Part shown: positions 18,558-27,800 of the stretch, piece after piece
How the letters are laid out: each line of letters opens with the position of its first letter
How positions within the stretch are numbered: the stretch's first letter is position 1
Assembly: GCF_021568855.1 (NCBI RefSeq)
Contig: NZ_JAKGUG010000007.1
Coordinates: 1-64,000 of the forward strand
DNA from: Dethiosulfovibrio russensis
GTDB lineage: Bacteria > Synergistota > Synergistia > Synergistales > Dethiosulfovibrionaceae
Length of the DNA stretch: 64,000 nucleotides
Reading direction: 5' to 3'
Made by a program: the position numbers and the translations under genes
Notes under the pieces: model-generated
The model's input: the letters and a program-made list of their open reading frames with translations, nothing else
What the model was told of the DNA's origin: nothing
Databases searched by the model: none

Positions 18558-18693
18558 TCATCGAGAGGGTAAGATAGAAAATCACAACTGTTCCTAGCAG
18601 GGTACATCTTCAAACTCACGTCCGAGTTTCCTCGGAGAGGTCGTTTCGGCTCCGCCCTGTCTCGCCCGGCCATACATTTTTTCCGTTAGCCAC

Positions 18694-18722
18694 TTGACAG
18701 GTCCGAGAACCGGAGATAGAAT
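18694..18722 (+). promoter_or_regulatory. Near-consensus sigma-70 promoter of a 31-residue peptide gene
   Basis: TTGACA, 17 bases, TAGAAT. This is among the best promoters in the window and lies 43 bases before the small ORF at 18766. The rest of the 18487-18765 gap shows nothing else except a possible HdeD -10. Confidence 0.75.
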
Positions 18723-18765
18723 AACCAAAACTTTTCAGACAATAATCGGAGAGGAGGAACCCGAG

Positions 18766-18861
18766 ATGACAAGAAGAAGTTTTAACATATCAATAGTCGT
18801 CATGATAGTCGTCCTAATTATCGGCTGCGGGGCTCCTCCCGGTGCCGTTGTCGCCATGTGA
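18766..18861 (+). CDS. 31-residue hydrophobic peptide with lipobox-like motif
   Basis: The peptide has a basic N-terminus (MTRRSF), a single run of hydrophobic residues, then LIIGC followed by GAPPGAVVAM. LIIGC fits a lipobox, so it could become a lipid-anchored peptide of only a dozen residues; it could equally be a membrane peptide of toxin or regulator type. Support for a real gene is unusually strong for its size: a near-consensus promoter, GAGGAGG eight bases before the ATG, and a strong terminator 14 bases after the stop. I do not recognise a family. Confidence 0.6.
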   Translation: MTRRSFNISIVVMIVVLIIGCGAPPGAVVAM

Positions 18862-18874
18862 CGACGATCTGCCG

Positions 18875-18912
18875 AGAGCGGGGCCCTCTTAGAGGACCTC
18901 GCTCTTTTTTTA
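18875..18912 (+). terminator. Intrinsic terminator of the 31-residue peptide gene
   Basis: A GC-rich stem (AGAGCG...CGCTCT outer arms with an inner CCCTCT/AGAGGA pairing) is followed by seven T residues. Confidence 0.85.
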
Positions 18913-18980
18913 TTACCGACGCACGAAAAGGAAGAAAAGCAAAAAACAGGAGAATCAAAACTAGAAAAGGAGTGTCGATC

Positions 18981-19151
18981 ATGACCATAACCACGATGAG
19001 AAACAGCGCAACCTTCTACGTCGCCGAGGAATTCAAGGGCCCCTTCGTAGGCTACACCCTCTGTGACCCCATACCCCAGGAGCGACGGTTCGCGGCGAAA
19101 TTCGAGGTCAACTCGGTTCGCTATCGCGGTCCTTTCGAGGGCATCCGCTAA
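18981..19151 (+). CDS. Small hypothetical protein, 56 residues
   Basis: The protein begins MTITTMRNSATFYVAEEF and is rich in aromatic and charged residues. It has no signal peptide or membrane helix. The start is fixed by GAAAAGGAG nine bases before the ATG; the frame is open further upstream, but that part crosses a terminator. A strong terminator follows the stop. A near-repeat F-K-G-P-F-V-G-Y and Y-R-G-P-F-E-G-I is visible within it (about residues 18-25 and 49-56). No family recognised. Confidence 0.6.
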   Translation: MTITTMRNSATFYVAEEFKGPFVGYTLCDPIPQERRFAAKFEVNSVRYRGPFEGIR

Positions 19152-19179
19152 AGACGGACTTTCCTCACCCCACTCGCGT

Positions 19180-19210
19180 GGCCTTCGATTGGCAGATCGA
19201 AGGCCTTTTT
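19180..19210 (+). terminator. Intrinsic terminator after the 56-residue gene
   Basis: The GGCCTTCGAT / ATCGAAGGCC stem has a short loop and is followed by five T residues. Confidence 0.85.
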
Positions 19211-19333
19211 CATATCCAAAGGGATCGGTTCTGTTATACTTGGATGGATAAAACACTGCTAAAGGCTCATGCTCTAAGGACTTTAGACCCAAGGAGCTGG
19301 GGCTTAAGACGCCAAGAAAAGGAATGACGATCC

Positions 19334-19612
19334 ATGGAAAATATCGCCGACGTACTATCCAACAGAATAGAAAGGATTTTCCAGGAGAAAGGGCTCAAGC
19401 CCTGTCTGACCCCGGACGGTAAGATCATCGTCATGGACGACGATTTCACCACCCGCTACAAGCTGGACATAGCCTTCAACAACAGCGACTTCAGCTGTAT
19501 CGTGCTCGGAAGAAGGGATAACTCGCTCAGGGACGCCAAGAATTTCAACGTACCTTGGACGAGCGGGGAGGACATCAGGGAATTTCTGGAATACCTGGCA
19601 TCGATGGACTGA
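19334..19612 (+). CDS. Hypothetical protein, 92 residues
   Basis: A small acidic cytoplasmic protein with no signal peptide. Its composition suggests a compact alpha/beta fold: an amphipathic helix at 1-18, then beta-rich residues 22-62, and a C-terminal helix (SGEDIREFLEYLASMD). No family recognised. It is followed after 10 bases by the Sel1-repeat gene, so the two are probably cotranscribed. AAAAGGAA lies upstream of the ATG. The 120-base leader contains a possible -10 (TATACT, 19235-19240) and short self-complementary stretches. Confidence 0.7.
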   Translation: MENIADVLSNRIERIFQEKGLKPCLTPDGKIIVMDDDFTTRYKLDIAFNNSDFSCIVLGRRDNSLRDAKNFNVPWTSGEDIREFLEYLASMD

Positions 19613-19622
19613 GAGGCGGAAT

Positions 19623-22187
19623 ATGAGATTTTCCTCTAATACGATAAACCGAGCTCTCCTCCTCTCCTTCGTTCTGTCCATGCTCCTCTCCATGGGGCCT
19701 GCGAGAGCCGACATGAGACAGGCCGTAAAGGCCTACTCGGAGAAAAGATACAAGGACGCCTATACCCACCTCCTCCCAGAGGCGGAAAAAGGGGATCCTC
19801 TGGCTCAGTGTACCCTGGGATACCTATACGACCAGGGGAACGGAGTCTCCCAGGACAAGGGCAAGGCCATGAAGTGGTACAAAGAGGCGGCGAAGGGCGG
19901 ATCCGCCGACGGACAGTACAACCTCGGTCTGATGTTCCGAGACGGAGAGGGAACGCCCAAGGACAGCTATAAGGCGACCTACTGGCTCGAGAAGGCGGCC
20001 TCCCAGGGACACCAGACAGCCCAGATAGCACTAGGAATGATGGCCATGGACCCCGACGAAGGGGAACCCCGCTACGAAGACGGAGTCAAGTGGTTCGCCA
20101 TGGCGGCCGAAGAGGGCAACATATCGGGATGCTACAACCTGGGCAGACTTCTCTCCCTCGGCAGAGGAATCGAGAAAGACGAGGCCAAGGCTATCGATCT
20201 TCTGAGGAAGGCGGCAGAGGGAGACCACGTCTACGCCCAGCACGATCTGGGAGTCCTATTGGGAAAAAGCGACGATCCCAAGCTGGTCGAGGAAGCGAAT
20301 AAATGGCTCGAAAAAGCGGCTAGCGAGGGATACGACGATTCCCAGCTATCCTACGGAGCGTTCCTCCTCCGAAACGGGAGAGAGGAGGAGGCCAAGGACT
20401 GGCTCAAGATGGCTTCCGACAGGGGCAACCCGGAGGCGCAGTACCTCCTGGGTCAGCTGTGTCGCCAACAGGGAGGCTCCTTCAAGGAAGCCGCGAACTG
20501 GTTCGGACTGGCGGCGAGACAGGGACACGGCCCGGCCCAGTACGCCCTAGCCACCCTTTACGAAAGGGGCATAGGGGTCGAGAAAGACCCCACTCTGTCG
20601 GCCCTCTGGTACAGAAGGGCGGCGGAACAGGGTATACCGGAGGCCCAATACAACCTATCGGTTATCTACAGAAAAGGCTCCTCTCTGCCTAAGGACCCGG
20701 AGAAATCGCTCCTATGGCTGAAAAAAGCGGCCGAGCTGGGACTCCCGGAGGCCCAATATTCCCTTGGAACACTTTACAGAGAGGGAGATGAAATTTCCAG
20801 AGACCTCTCGAAGGCGGCGGAACTGTTCCGAAAAGCATCGAACCGGGGAAACGCCGAATCACAATGCGCCCTGGGGCTGATGTACCTTCGGGGAGCCGGA
20901 GTTCCTAGAGACGAGAAAGAGGCCATCGAACATTTAATAGCCTCCGGAGAGACAGGCTATCCATCGGCCCAGTACAACCTGGGACTGCTCTACTCCCGGG
21001 GAGAGGCGGTTCCCAGGGATACAGCCGAGGCGGCCAGATGGTTCAGAAAAGCAGCTCTCCAGGGTCATCCGGGAGCTCAGTGTAATCTGGGAGTCCAATA
21101 CGAACGGGGAGACGGAGTGGCTCTCGTGCCATCCGCCGCCGTTACCTGGCTGGGCAAGGCCGCAAAACAGGGGGAGCCCTACGCCCTTTACAATCTGGCC
21201 CTGCTCTATCAAAAAGGCAAAGGGGTCGAACGGAACAGAGAAAGGGCGGTAGAGCTGCTTGAAAAGGCGATCGAAGCCGGAAGCTGGGATGCCCCCTACT
21301 CTCTGGGGTGTCTCTTCGCCGGAGACGACGGAGGTCCTGTCAGAGAGATCTCGGCCCTCTACAGACTTTGCCAGGCCGCATCCATAGGAGACAGGCGGGC
21401 CATGTTGAGGCTGGGGCTAGCCTACGACGAGGGGAAGCTGGTGGCTCCGGACAAGATGGAAGCGGTGAAGTGGATAAGAAAAGCCGCCGAGCAGGGATCC
21501 GACAAGGCTCAGTTCACATTGGGAGCCATGTACCTCAAAGGGGACGGACTGGTAAAGAGCCATAACGCCGCCATGAGCTGGTTCTGTGAATCAGCGAAAC
21601 AGGGAAACCTCCAGGCTCAGTACAACCTGGGGCTGTGCCTCTGGAACTCGGAGGACGAAGAGCTTAGATCGTCGGCGATCACCTGGATGGAGAGAGCGGC
21701 TCAGGGAGGATACGCCCCGGCCCAGTGCGAATTGGGTATCCGCTACATAACGGGGGAGGGGCTTCCTCAGTCCGACCCGGCGGCTCTGAGATGGTTCTCC
21801 CTTTCGGCGGAACAGGGCTACGTACCGGCCCAGTACAACCTGGCGGTCCTGTATCTCTACGGAGGCCCCTATCTATCTCCCGACGAGAGCTCGGCCTTCC
21901 ACTGGTTCTCCAGAGCGGCCGAGGAAGGCTACAGGGACGCACAGTTCTATCTGGGATGCCTCTACGAGAGGGGAAACGCCGTCTCCAGGGACGTGAAAGC
22001 CGCCAAGACATGGCTTACCATGGCCATGGAGGGCGGAAGCTCCGAGGCCAGAGAGGTACTTAACGAGATGGAACGGGACGAGGACTTCGCCATAGGCAAG
22101 GAAGACATGCCCCGTCTCCCCTTCGGGAGCGACCTACCCACTGTCCCCTCGGTTAAAAACAATATGCACGAAAAAAAGGAGGCCTGA
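19623..22187 (+). CDS. Secreted Sel1-like (TPR) repeat protein, 854 residues
   Basis: A signal peptide (1-29, ending in ARA) is followed by an almost unbroken array of about 36-residue Sel1-like repeats reaching residue 810. The consensus in each is A-x-Y-N-L-G-x-L-Y-x-x-G-x-G-V-x-x-D-x-x-K-A-x-x-W-F-x-K-A-A-x-x-G. Such solenoids mediate protein-protein contacts, often in the cell envelope or during secretion. The tail after about 815 is non-repetitive and acidic. Nothing catalytic is visible. The end of the gene overlaps a bidirectional terminator. Confidence 0.9.
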   Translation: MRFSSNTINRALLLSFVLSMLLSMGPARADMRQAVKAYSEKRYKDAYTHLLPEAEKGDPLAQCTLGYLYDQGNGVSQDKGKAMKWYKEAAKGGSADGQYNLGLMFRDGEGTPKDSYKATYWLEKAASQGHQTAQIALGMMAMDPDEGEPRYEDGVKWFAMAAEEGNISGCYNLGRLLSLGRGIEKDEAKAIDLLRKAAEGDHVYAQHDLGVLLGKSDDPKLVEEANKWLEKAASEGYDDSQLSYGAFLLRNGREEEAKDWLKMASDRGNPEAQYLLGQLCRQQGGSFKEAANWFGLAARQGHGPAQYALATLYERGIGVEKDPTLSALWYRRAAEQGIPEAQYNLSVIYRKGSSLPKDPEKSLLWLKKAAELGLPEAQYSLGTLYREGDEISRDLSKAAELFRKASNRGNAESQCALGLMYLRGAGVPRDEKEAIEHLIASGETGYPSAQYNLGLLYSRGEAVPRDTAEAARWFRKAALQGHPGAQCNLGVQYERGDGVALVPSAAVTWLGKAAKQGEPYALYNLALLYQKGKGVERNRERAVELLEKAIEAGSWDAPYSLGCLFAGDDGGPVREISALYRLCQAASIGDRRAMLRLGLAYDEGKLVAPDKMEAVKWIRKAAEQGSDKAQFTLGAMYLKGDGLVKSHNAAMSWFCESAKQGNLQAQYNLGLCLWNSEDEELRSSAITWMERAAQGGYAPAQCELGIRYITGEGLPQSDPAALRWFSLSAEQGYVPAQYNLAVLYLYGGPYLSPDESSAFHWFSRAAEEGYRDAQFYLGCLYERGNAVSRDVKAAKTWLTMAMEGGSSEAREVLNEMERDEDFAIGKEDMPRLPFGSDLPTVPSVKNNMHEKKEA

Positions 22188-22199
22188 GGCCTCCTTTTC
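22171..22199. terminator. Bidirectional terminator between Sel1-repeat gene and sor
   Basis: A palindrome (AAAAGGAGGCC with GGCCTCCTTTT) has A-run and T-run flanks, so it can serve both convergent genes. The Sel1-repeat stop codon lies within it. Confidence 0.85.
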
Positions 22200-22218
22200 T
22201 CATGGACAAAGTTTTGCT

Positions 22219-22611
22219 TTACTCCGCGACGATATCCTGAGAGGACTCCCAGAAACCGTGGATATTGCAGTAGGATGTGGCTATGAGAGTACCCGAGGTC
22301 TTCAGGTTCAACCTCACCACACCATAGGGATCGGTGAACACCGGCCCCTCGTTGGCTCCCTTCACCGAGGCCCCGTGACCGTCGAAATCGACCTTGGCCA
22401 CCTCGTAGCCGAACTTATCCCCTTCGGGCTTGAAGGAAAGCTTTATCCAGCAGATGTGATGTTCCGTCGTGTTGGGATGGGCTATCTCCTTGCCGACGCT
22501 CAAGGTTACGTCGAAAGGCTCTCCCGCCTTCACCTTCTCGGGAGCCTCGATCACCGGTACGTGTTTCTCGCCCTTCCAGTCCCCGCTCTGAAGCAGTTCT
22601 CCGAACTTCAT
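22219..22611 (-). CDS. sor: Superoxide reductase, neelaredoxin type
   Basis: A 130-residue class II superoxide reductase that reduces superoxide to peroxide without making O2, as suits an anaerobe. The active-site Glu-Lys-His triad is E15-K16-H17 (EKHVP). The other iron ligands are H45, H51, C115 and H118 (AHPNTTEHH and CNIHG). The N-terminal desulforedoxin domain of class I enzymes is absent, and the length fits the short class. GGAGG precedes the ATG. It is monocistronic with its own strong promoter. Confidence 0.95.
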   Translation of the reverse strand: MKFGELLQSGDWKGEKHVPVIEAPEKVKAGEPFDVTLSVGKEIAHPNTTEHHICWIKLSFKPEGDKFGYEVAKVDFDGHGASVKGANEGPVFTDPYGVVRLNLKTSGTLIATSYCNIHGFWESSQDIVAE

Positions 22612-22662
22612 GTCTAGAACCTCCTTCGTCTCAATGCTTGAGGTCTCGCAACCTCTTATGAA

Positions 22663-22691
22663 ATTATGCCCTCTGGAGACAACAAAGTCAA
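22663..22691 (-). promoter_or_regulatory. Promoter of sor
   Basis: On the minus strand, TTGACT and CATAAT are separated by 17 bases, about 50 bases upstream of the sor start. Both boxes match 5 of 6 consensus bases. Confidence 0.7.
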
Positions 22692-22711
22692 GCGTTTTCG
22701 TAGGATATCCT

Positions 22712-24883
22712 CTATCTACCCCAGGGAGTTACCTTCACGACCGCCCTGTCGGTCCTGCCTTTTTCATCCACCGCCGATATCCTGTGCCGCCCCTCCGAGA
22801 TGGACCAGAAAAGCCTTCTTCCCCCAGGGACCGTCCCCAGGTGAAGCCCGTCGACGAACCAGGATACCTTTCCCGACGCCCCCTCGCAGGAAAGGGGGAT
22901 CCTCGGCGGCTCTCCCAGAGGGGGCATTAGATACTCCGCCCCGTCCAGAGGAGAGACGATGGCCAAGAAGGTCTCCCGAGCCTTTCCCCAGGCCGCCAGC
23001 TCCGGAGGGAGAACCGTGATCGATTTTCCGCCGGTCCAGCGGTGCAGGTCGCAGGGGCCTTCCGGCGAGACACCCGGGATATACCAGGCCTCCTCTCCGG
23101 ATGGACAGGCCGAGTTGAGAGGCAGCCCGGAGAGGGAACAAACGGTCCGCCTGGACACCCCCGCTGGAGGGAGGGGCATGGTCCCTCCCAACCTGGACAT
23201 CACCTCTACTACGACCGGGACAGAGGCGGAAAGGCCCACCAGCTCGGGATGAGGCGTCCCCTCGGGATCTCCGAACCACACTGCGAAGGTCCAGCTCTCG
23301 TTCCAGGCAACAGCCCAGGCATCCCTGAACCCGTAGGAGGTCCCGGTCTTGAAGGCCATCTCCGCTTTGCCGGACAGGAGAGATCTCAGATAAGGAGAGA
23401 GCCTGTCCGAATCCCTGAGTATCTCCCCCACTAGAAAGGAGCTCTCTTGGGAAAAAGGAGAATCCTCCCATCGATCCCCTCCCGTCCCCTCCAGAAAGGA
23501 CAGAGGACGGCTTCGCCAGGTCGCCAGGGTCGAGAAAGCCCTCAGAAGCTCCAACAGGGTAACCTCGCACCCTCCGAGGATCAGGGAATCGCCGTAGTGG
23601 TCGCCGTCCTCCCTCAAAAGGGAGAATCCCAACGTCCTGAGACGGTGGAGGAAACGCTCCGATCCGACGGATCTAAGGACCCTCACGGCCGGTACGTTCA
23701 ACGAATCCGCCAAGGCGTCGGAGGCGGAGACCGGGCCGCGATAGCGAAGATCGAAATTTCTAGGCGCCCTGCCGGACAAGGACAGAGGGGTATCCGCCAT
23801 CAAGGACGACGGGGACAGCAGCCCCCCCTCGAAGGCCATGGCGTAGACGAAGGGCTTCAGGGTGGACCCGGGAGAACGGGGAGAATCGCAACAGTCCACC
23901 CAGCTCCAGGATCTGTCCTGGTCGAACCGACCGTTCCCCACGTAGCCTCTGACGGAACCGTCTCGGTTGTCGACCAGGGCCGCCGCCCCGGTCACCTTCC
24001 TGGGCATCCCTCTCAGCGCCGAGGAGACGGCCTTCTCCAAAAAAAGCTGGACCTGTCTATCCAGGGTGGACCGACCCCCTTCGGGGGATTCCTCCAACAC
24101 CTTCGACACGAACAGAAAATCCCTATCAGGGATGGAGATACCGCCGGGCAGGGGCTCCTCCATGGCAAGGATAACCGCCTCTCCCGAGACGACACCTCTC
24201 TTGCCAAGATCCCTCAGTATCCGGTCTCTCCTGGCCCGAAGCCTCTCGGGATGGAGGTCGGGACGGTATCTGGTGGGGCCCTTCAACATGGCCACCAAGA
24301 CGGCGGCCTCCGCCAGGGAGAGGTCCTTCGGAGATTTTCCCCACCACCCGAGGGAGGCGGCCCCGGCTCCTTGAAGGACTCCGCCGAAAGGAGCCCGATT
24401 CAGGTACATCTCCAGTATCCCGTCCTTGGATAGCCTACGCTCCAGGTCGATGGCCTGGAGGAACTCCCTGGCCTTGGCGGAGAAGGTCCTTTCCCTGGGC
24501 CTTGCCATCCTTATCAGCTGGCTGGTTATCGTGGACCCTCCCGAGACGATGCCGCCGCTTCGAAAGTTCTGGACCGCGGCCCGAACCAGACCGAGCCAGT
24601 CCACTCCGTGGTGATCCCGAAAACGTCGGTCCTCCACCTCTATCAAGACCAACGGCAGCCATCTCCCCATCTCGTCCAGGGAAAGGGGCAGACAGAGTTT
24701 GTCCTCCGAGGTGAGTCCCACCCACAAGACGTCTCCATCTCGATCGGTGACCCGGGGAGACCGATCCAGAGAGGCCACCTCCCGAACGGTAACCGGGCTT
24801 ACGGCGAAAGAGGCGATCCAAACGGCCAGGGCCGCCGCTAAGGGCAGCCCCGGAATCGCGCACAACAGAAATTTTATTTTCAT
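22712..24883 (-). CDS. pbpC: Penicillin-binding protein 1C (glycosyltransferase/transpeptidase)
   Basis: A 723-residue bifunctional peptidoglycan synthase. An N-terminal membrane anchor (1-25) precedes the GT51 domain (EVEDRRFRDHHGVDW and SGGSTITSQLIRM). The transpeptidase domain has SPGSTLKPF near 338 (nucleophilic Ser), SLN and KTGT near 511. The C-terminal region after about 610 fits the PBP1C C-domain. It lies 6 bases downstream of the alpha-2-macroglobulin gene; this pairing occurs in many bacteria and suggests that the trap protein guards periplasmic repair sites. Confidence 0.95.
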   Translation of the reverse strand: MKIKFLLCAIPGLPLAAALAVWIASFAVSPVTVREVASLDRSPRVTDRDGDVLWVGLTSEDKLCLPLSLDEMGRWLPLVLIEVEDRRFRDHHGVDWLGLVRAAVQNFRSGGIVSGGSTITSQLIRMARPRERTFSAKAREFLQAIDLERRLSKDGILEMYLNRAPFGGVLQGAGAASLGWWGKSPKDLSLAEAAVLVAMLKGPTRYRPDLHPERLRARRDRILRDLGKRGVVSGEAVILAMEEPLPGGISIPDRDFLFVSKVLEESPEGGRSTLDRQVQLFLEKAVSSALRGMPRKVTGAAALVDNRDGSVRGYVGNGRFDQDRSWSWVDCCDSPRSPGSTLKPFVYAMAFEGGLLSPSSLMADTPLSLSGRAPRNFDLRYRGPVSASDALADSLNVPAVRVLRSVGSERFLHRLRTLGFSLLREDGDHYGDSLILGGCEVTLLELLRAFSTLATWRSRPLSFLEGTGGDRWEDSPFSQESSFLVGEILRDSDRLSPYLRSLLSGKAEMAFKTGTSYGFRDAWAVAWNESWTFAVWFGDPEGTPHPELVGLSASVPVVVEVMSRLGGTMPLPPAGVSRRTVCSLSGLPLNSACPSGEEAWYIPGVSPEGPCDLHRWTGGKSITVLPPELAAWGKARETFLAIVSPLDGAEYLMPPLGEPPRIPLSCEGASGKVSWFVDGLHLGTVPGGRRLFWSISEGRHRISAVDEKGRTDRAVVKVTPWGR

Positions 24884-24889
24884 GACGGC

Positions 24890-27800
24890 CTATCGGACCG
24901 AGAGACGGCCTCCGCCGCTCACGCTCCTGATGGATGAATCGTACATTCCCTCCGCGTAGACTGGAGGCCACAGGAAATCCCCTCTGGCCGTGACGCGGCA
25001 ACGATATTCCAGTTTCAAGGTCTTCTCCACCGACGAGGGGAAGAACAGCACCCGATCGAAACGCACGTCTCGCCTCACGGAGGAGCCTCCTGAGACGAAT
25101 CCCGAGGGTGTCTTCCACACCTCCAGACATCCGGGAAGCATGTCCACGACGACCAGGTCCTTCACCTTTCCCGTGGGGGTAACCTCTATGGAAAGGACCA
25201 CCTCGTCTCCCAACGAGAGGGGCTCGTCCCCGTCTATCGGCTCTCCGTCGGCGTTCCTCAAGGTACGGCGTACCGAGATCCCTTTGTCGAACGGCTCCAC
25301 CGGATCGAGAGGAACGCCGGAAAGGCTCCAACCGCAGAACAGACGTCCCGGTCCGGCGTTATCCACCCTCCAGGACACGAAGGAATCGGAGGAAAGGGCC
25401 AGCTCGTCTCCGGCGGCCATCTTGAAGACATCGTCGCCACCGGTCACCTCGGCGAAGAATGGCTTGACGTCGCTCCTCCGGGAAAAACGGCCCAAGGTGA
25501 GGACCGCCATACCGGCCTCGTGGGTCGAGAGGTCACCGGCCTCTATCGCCTTGGAGAGCTGGGCGGCCAAAAACGCCTCGTCGGACGAACCGGGTGCCAG
25601 CTCCTCCATGGCCAGAAGCCGAAGGGCCATATCCCTGACGGCGGAACCGTAACGATCGGAACCGGACAGCTCCGCCCCTCCCAGCAGCTTGAGCCCCAGA
25701 TCCCTCTTTCCCGCCAGGCCGTAGGCTCCTGCCAGAAGGTACCTACCGGCAGAATCCATCTCTCCTATACGCTCCGAGAGCCAGGCCATCCACCCTAGAG
25801 GGGGCTGATCGGAAAGGGACATGACATAGGCGGCATAGGCCTTTCGGGAAAGGTCGAAAGCCGACTCGGAGCTCTCGGAGAGAACCGACCGTAGATATCC
25901 CTCGGTCCTGTGCATCATCGACAGAGGCACCTCTTCCTCGGCCATCGAGGCCAGCAGATGGGCTGCGTAGAGGCTTCCCCACCGATCCACCTCTCCCTCC
26001 GGCCAGTAGGAGAAACTGCCGTCGTAGAGCTGCATGGTCTGCAGTCGAGCGATCCTGTCCGGCACGGAGGTAGACCGTCCCATCCTGTCGGCCATGTCCC
26101 CGAGGGTCACCGACGGCCACAGGGCCGACACGGTCTGCTCCAGGCACCCGTAGGGATAGCGGTCCAAAAACTGGATCAGAGGCATCAGGTCGGCGTTAGG
26201 CGCACCGGAGAGATACAGAGAGGCCCTCAGGGTTCCGGGGAACCATCTGCCCTTCTCCGGCATCTCGAAAACGCCCTTACCCAGAGCCTCGCTTCCGGAA
26301 ACGGTTATCCTGGGCATGGGAGGTCGAACCACCGTGTCCCTGCGAACGGAGAAGTCCATTCCGTCTCCGAGAAGCCGTACCGATAGAGAGCCGGTTCCGG
26401 CCCGATCGGAACCGCGAACCTTCAGGTAGACCACCGAGCTCTCCCCTGCGGAAAGGACCAGGTCGTCGGAGACCGCTCCCTCCAGAGACAGAGATCCCTC
26501 TGCTTTCATATCCATGTGAAGCTTCAGGTCCTCCTTCGCCGTCGATATGAGCTGCACCGGCACCAGTACCATGTCTCCCGGAGCCAGAGCGTCCGGAACG
26601 GTCGGATCGACGGTGATCGGGCGGGATATGGACAGGTCCGTATGGGCCGACCCCACAGAGGAACCCGAGAAGACCGCCATGACCCTGGCCCCGCCGGAGA
26701 ACTCCGGAAGGTCGAAGGAAAGATCGACCTTCCCTCCCTCGGAGGCCACCGTCTTCACCATAGAGAGAACCCTGAATCCCCTGGCCCTGACGGGAGACAG
26801 ATTTACCCCGAAGGCGGCTCTGGCCTCGGCACCGTCACCTCCGGCGGGATGAAGCAGAGGAGTCTCCCTCGACTCTATGGGCATCAGCTCGTCGTAAAGG
26901 TCCGAGGCCCTGGACGCCAGAGCTCTTCTGGCGGTGAAGGCCTCCCATGGATCGGGGGTCTCGTGGCCGGTCAGCCTCAATATGCCCTTGTCCACCAGGG
27001 CTATCCAGAGATCTCCCGACAGGGGCTTCCCTTCGCCGTCTCTTACCTCTACGGACAGATTCAGGGTCCCGCCCGGTTCCGCCTTTTCCGGCACGTCCAG
27101 AGACACGGAGGCCCTGTAGCCGAGGTTCATCTTTACCGGCACGACCCCGAGAGCCCTGTGGGATCCCCATTCGTCCTTATCGGAGACGGGACGCACTACC
27201 TGGAAGGTACACCAGCCGTTCGGCCATGCCTCGGAGGACGGAACGAACTCGATCCGCCCCTCCGGCTCGGAAACTTCTACGACCTTCCGCTCTATAATCC
27301 CCTCGGCCTCGAAGGTGAACAGCCCCGTTCCGGTGAAGGGAGCGCTGTAGCTGAGGACGGCCCTGTCTCCGAAGTTATAGCTCTCTTTATCCAAGGTCAG
27401 CTCGACCTTTCCGGGAAGCACCGCCTTTCTGGACGTCCCTCCCCATGGGGTCCAGGCGTCGAATCTGATCGATCCGGTGGAACCTCCCTTTCCGGAGAAA
27501 GTCAGCAGATAGCGTCCGTCCCCTTCCGGCACCACTGTAAGATCGGCAAGGCCGTCCTTTAACTCGACCTTCCCGGAGGCCACCTCCGACCTCTCCTCCT
27601 CCCATCTCATCCTGGTCCTGCCGTCGTCCCGCACGAGAACAGGGCGATCCGCCAGGGAGAAGAGAGTCCAGGAGATCTCGCCGGAACGGATCGGATCGTC
27701 CTTAGAGGTCACTGCCGCTATTTTCAGTTGGACCGGCTCGTCAGGCATGACGTCGCCCTCGGGGAATCTAACCCCTATCTGCATCGGGTTCAAGGCGCAT

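Noticed and set aside
18858-19151. A longer 97-residue version of the 56-residue protein
   Set aside because: Its first part runs through the terminator of the preceding small gene and has no ribosome site; ATG 18981 does.
23447-24433. A 328-codon open frame opposite pbpC
   Set aside because: Antisense to the transpeptidase and glycosyltransferase motifs; composition of a mirror frame.
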